NCBI GenBank assembly: GCA_012735455.1
Contig: JAAYHG010000108.1
Span: 1 to 8,147 of the forward strand
DNA: 8,147 bases
From: Bacillota bacterium
Lineage (GTDB): Bacteria; Bacillota; DTU030; DUMP01
Reading direction: 5' to 3'
The position numbers and the translations under genes are program-made. The first letter of the stretch is position 1. Each line of letters opens with the position of its first letter. The notes under the pieces are model-generated. The model was not told the origin of the DNA. It saw nothing but the letters and a program-made list of their open reading frames with translations, and made no database searches. Below, piece after piece: positions 6,309-8,147 of this stretch.

Positions 6309-7560
6309 CTCCTACCTGCTTTTTAGTCCGCTTAACTCTAGGAAAGGCGACTGAAATAAAGACCGCAGCCAAGATTGCCGCCATGATAGCCAAAGCAAAA
6401 GCCGGATTATAATTGCCAAAGGCATCGAACAAATAGCCAACATAGCTGACACTGCCAGCCCCGACCAGCATAACAACCATAGATATGTATGTGTAAAGGG
6501 TCGGGAAATCTCTGGTGCCGAAAAGATCTCTTGTGAGCTGTGGACTTCCTACAATGCTCAAAGCGGGACCAAAGCCGAAAAGAAGCAAGGCTATAAAAAG
6601 ACCTGCCAGGACTTGATTAGCTAGGATCATGAGCGTAAAGGATAGACCAAGGCCAGTCAAAGCGCAGAGCACCCCGCGTTTGGCTCCAAGGCGGTCAATC
6701 AACCAGCCTAGGAGCGGCTTCGCTCCTACAGTTCCTAGCATCATGCACGAAGACAAAGCAGCAATCTGCGCGGGTGCAAAGCCAAGAAAGCCGATGAAGC
6801 TTGGTATGTGCTGTACGAACTTGTCCATGAAACCTATGCATGCTGCTGTAAAGACCAAGAACAAGTATGTACCACTTCTCAAAGCAACGGCTGCGGGTAT
6901 ACCAGCCTGAACCCCTTGCATGGCAGAAGGTTGTGTCTTAGGTTTAGCTTCCGCCCCGTACGGCTTAAGGCCCAGATCCTTGGGCTGAAATCTCAAGACA
7001 AAAATGGAAAAAGGCAGCACGAGCCCCAGACTGGTCAGAGCCAGAGCAACATAAGCCGCCCGCCAATGGTAGTGTGCAATTATCATTGTTCCAATCGGAC
7101 TTATTATGGCACCCCCTAAGCCAGAACACATGCAAGCGATGCCCATTGCCAGGCTGGCCTTTTCCTGAAACCAGTTATTGATTAGAATGGGAACTGGCAA
7201 CGAGTAAATGTAGCCGCAACCAAACCCGAGGATGGCACCAGCTATATACCATTGATAGACTCTAGTAAACGTAGACATTAGGCCAAACATGGAAGCTCCT
7301 ATTAGAACCGACCCACTAATCAGCAGCCTGATGTCTACTTTCCTTATAACCCTGGTCACAAGAGGCATTGCCAAGGCGGATGCTAACGCTTGGAAAGTAA
7401 CATAAAGGGAAATATCGCCCTGGCCAACGCCCAATTCTGTCGCTACAGGCCGAAAGAAAATACCGGCACAATACCCATAAATACCGTTAACCCCTGCTAG
7501 CATGAAGCAGCAAGAAAGCATGATAAGCCAGGCATAGTGAATCTTAGGCTTATTACGCAT
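6289..7560 (-). CDS. MFS transporter, OFA (oxalate/formate antiporter)-like
   Basis: 423 residues, intact, with twelve predicted membrane segments. It begins K-I-H-Y-A-W-L-I-M-L-S, as OFA-like carriers do. It has the middle-loop signature R-F-Q-P-K-D-L-G-L-K-P-Y-G at about 190-202 and motif A of the second half, G-W-L-I-D-R-L-G-A-K-R, at about 285-295. The equivalent first-half motif is degenerate (T-R-V-I-R-K-V-D-I-R, about 69-78). Such proteins carry small organic anions across the inner membrane; the substrate cannot be read from sequence. ATG 7560 is preceded by GAAGGTG five to six bases upstream. The gene stands alone, about 110 bases after pfkA on the same strand and convergent with the DUF342-like remnant. 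It is a distant paralogue of the transporter at 3580-4905, and nothing in its context ties it to the reductase operon. Confidence 0.87.
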   Translation of the reverse strand: MRNKPKIHYAWLIMLSCCFMLAGVNGIYGYCAGIFFRPVATELGVGQGDISLYVTFQALASALAMPLVTRVIRKVDIRLLISGSVLIGASMFGLMSTFTRVYQWYIAGAILGFGCGYIYSLPVPILINNWFQEKASLAMGIACMCSGLGGAIISPIGTMIIAHYHWRAAYVALALTSLGLVLPFSIFVLRFQPKDLGLKPYGAEAKPKTQPSAMQGVQAGIPAAVALRSGTYLFLVFTAACIGFMDKFVQHIPSFIGFLGFAPAQIAALSSCMMLGTVGAKPLLGWLIDRLGAKRGVLCALTGLGLSFTLMILANQVLAGLFIALLLFGFGPALSIVGSPQLTRDLFGTRDFPTLYTYISMVVMLVGAGSVSYVGYLFDAFGNYNPAFALAIMAAILAAVFISVAFPRVKRTKKQVGALGFSG

Positions 7561-7671
7561 CTGAGCACCTTCTTTACTATGTATGAGCCTCTCCTCTTAT
7601 TCGATTTATGTTCTGCAACTCCTTTGAGAACAAGATTTCGAGACTTTGCCGTTCCCCATCTCCATCCAGCA
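7561..7671. other. short spacer between pfkA and the MFS gene
   Basis: A 111-base non-coding gap. TGTTCT (7609-7614) and AGAACA (7627-7632) form a short inverted repeat with a 12-base spacer, too weak to call a terminator or operator. No convincing promoter boxes were seen, so co-transcription with pfkA cannot be excluded. Confidence 0.35.
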
Positions 7672-8147
7672 TCAGTCACCAAAACAAATCCCCAGAGCCC
7701 GAGCTGTTCTTACCAACTGACCTTCCGGGGGAACCCTGCGAGTACCACGCACAACTAGTTCCAAAGGTACGGCCTCTACGTCCTGTCCCCGCAGGCAAAC
7801 CATTAAGCTGTGCTGCCCCGCTAGAGCTAGCTCGGCAGCCATAACACCGTAGCGCGTGGCTAGGACCCGGTCAAAAGCCGATGGCGATCCACCGCGTTGC
7901 AGATGACCCAAAACAATGGCACGACTTTCAATGCCGGTGGTGGCCTCGATTAATTGCGCCAAGACAATGCCTATGCCCCCCAAGCGAGCCTTTATGTGGG
8001 CAGTTGGAAGATGCTGGCGATAAACCTGTCTACCCTCGGGATCCTTTACTCCTTCAGCAACCACGATGATGCTGAAGCGCTTTCCTTCTTTGCATCGTTC
8101 CTCGATTTTGGCCACCACACTGTCCAGACGCCAGGGTATCTCGGGAA
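7672..8147 (-). CDS. pfkA: 6-phosphofructokinase, C-terminal part (gene runs off the right edge)
   Basis: 157 C-terminal residues are present and the reading frame is open to the window edge, so the 5' part lies outside. The protein phosphorylates fructose 6-phosphate to the 1,6-bisphosphate in glycolysis, in the cytoplasm. Recognisable blocks: P-E-I-P-W-R near the edge, I-I-V-V-A-E-G (the AEG loop), and L-G-H-L-Q-R-G-G-S-P-S-A-F-D-R, the signature with the sugar-phosphate-binding arginine. The ending suits the longer, roughly 350-residue clostridial and actinobacterial type that includes both ATP- and pyrophosphate-dependent enzymes. The phosphoryl-donor motif (G-G-D/G) is outside the window, so the donor cannot be decided. 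Stop TGA at 7674-7672. Confidence 0.93.
   Translation of the reverse strand, partial: PEIPWRLDSVVAKIEERCKEGKRFSIIVVAEGVKDPEGRQVYRQHLPTAHIKARLGGIGIVLAQLIEATTGIESRAIVLGHLQRGGSPSAFDRVLATRYGVMAAELALAGQHSLMVCLRGQDVEAVPLELVVRGTRRVPPEGQLVRTARALGICFGD

Noticed and set aside
7537..8069. Plus-strand frames over the pfkA end and spacer
   Set aside because: Antisense to clear PfkA coding sequence; repeated Pro/Ser/Arg-rich composition typical of shadow frames.
1..8147. CRISPR array, rRNA or tRNA (including tRNA-Sec)
   Set aside because: No regularly spaced repeats and no cloverleaf or rRNA-like sequence was recognised by eye.

Overview
The window looks like a chromosomal stretch of an anaerobic, moderate-GC Firmicute of the Clostridia. 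That is inference: it rests on a selenocysteine-containing component B of the glycine/sarcosine/betaine reductase family, two OFA-type major facilitator transporters, a DUF342/FapA-like gene, strong GGAGG ribosome-binding sites and a clostridial-looking phosphofructokinase. The species cannot be named from the sequence.

The main content is a minus-strand operon (about 4905 down to 263) of four genes read in this order: an MFS transporter, a GrdE-family proprotein (component B alpha/beta subunit), a GrdB-family selenoprotein, and a FrnE-type DsbA thioredoxin-fold oxidoreductase. Two of the four carry an in-frame UGA that is best read as selenocysteine. In the GrdB-like gene UGA falls at codon 351, at the conserved family position (S-T-U-G-T). 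In the DsbA-like gene UGA falls at codon 16, exactly at the first cysteine of the C-P-W-C redox motif, giving U-P-W-C. Each UGA is followed at bacterial-SECIS distance by a hairpin with a GGU-containing apical loop. Both genes end in TAG or TAA, while three neighbours use TGA as a real stop. A standard gene caller would split the first and cut off the active site of the second.

The proposed logic is that the transporter imports a small, probably carboxylate-bearing amine-type substrate, the GrdE/GrdB-like pair activates and cleaves it reductively through a carbonyl group and a selenol, and the selenocysteine DsbA-like protein supplies or resets a thiol/selenol redox step. GrdA, GrdC and GrdD, which complete the classical pathway, are not in the window. 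The middle cysteine of the U-x-x-C-x-x-C motif is serine here, and the GrdE-like protein has no cysteine in its central region, so this may be a variant branch with a different substrate.

Downstream of the operon (1-262) there is no gene, only a hairpin with a T-rich tail, an 11-bp tandem repeat and, at the extreme left, sequence resembling an IS21-type end. On the other side, after an AT-rich spacer, a plus-strand DUF342/FapA-like gene (about 5171-6258) is broken by two +1 frameshifts and lacks a convincing start. It faces a second OFA-type MFS gene (6289-7560, minus). The 3' part of pfkA (7672-8147, minus) enters from the right edge. The first transporter also shows signs of a one-base indel at its start.
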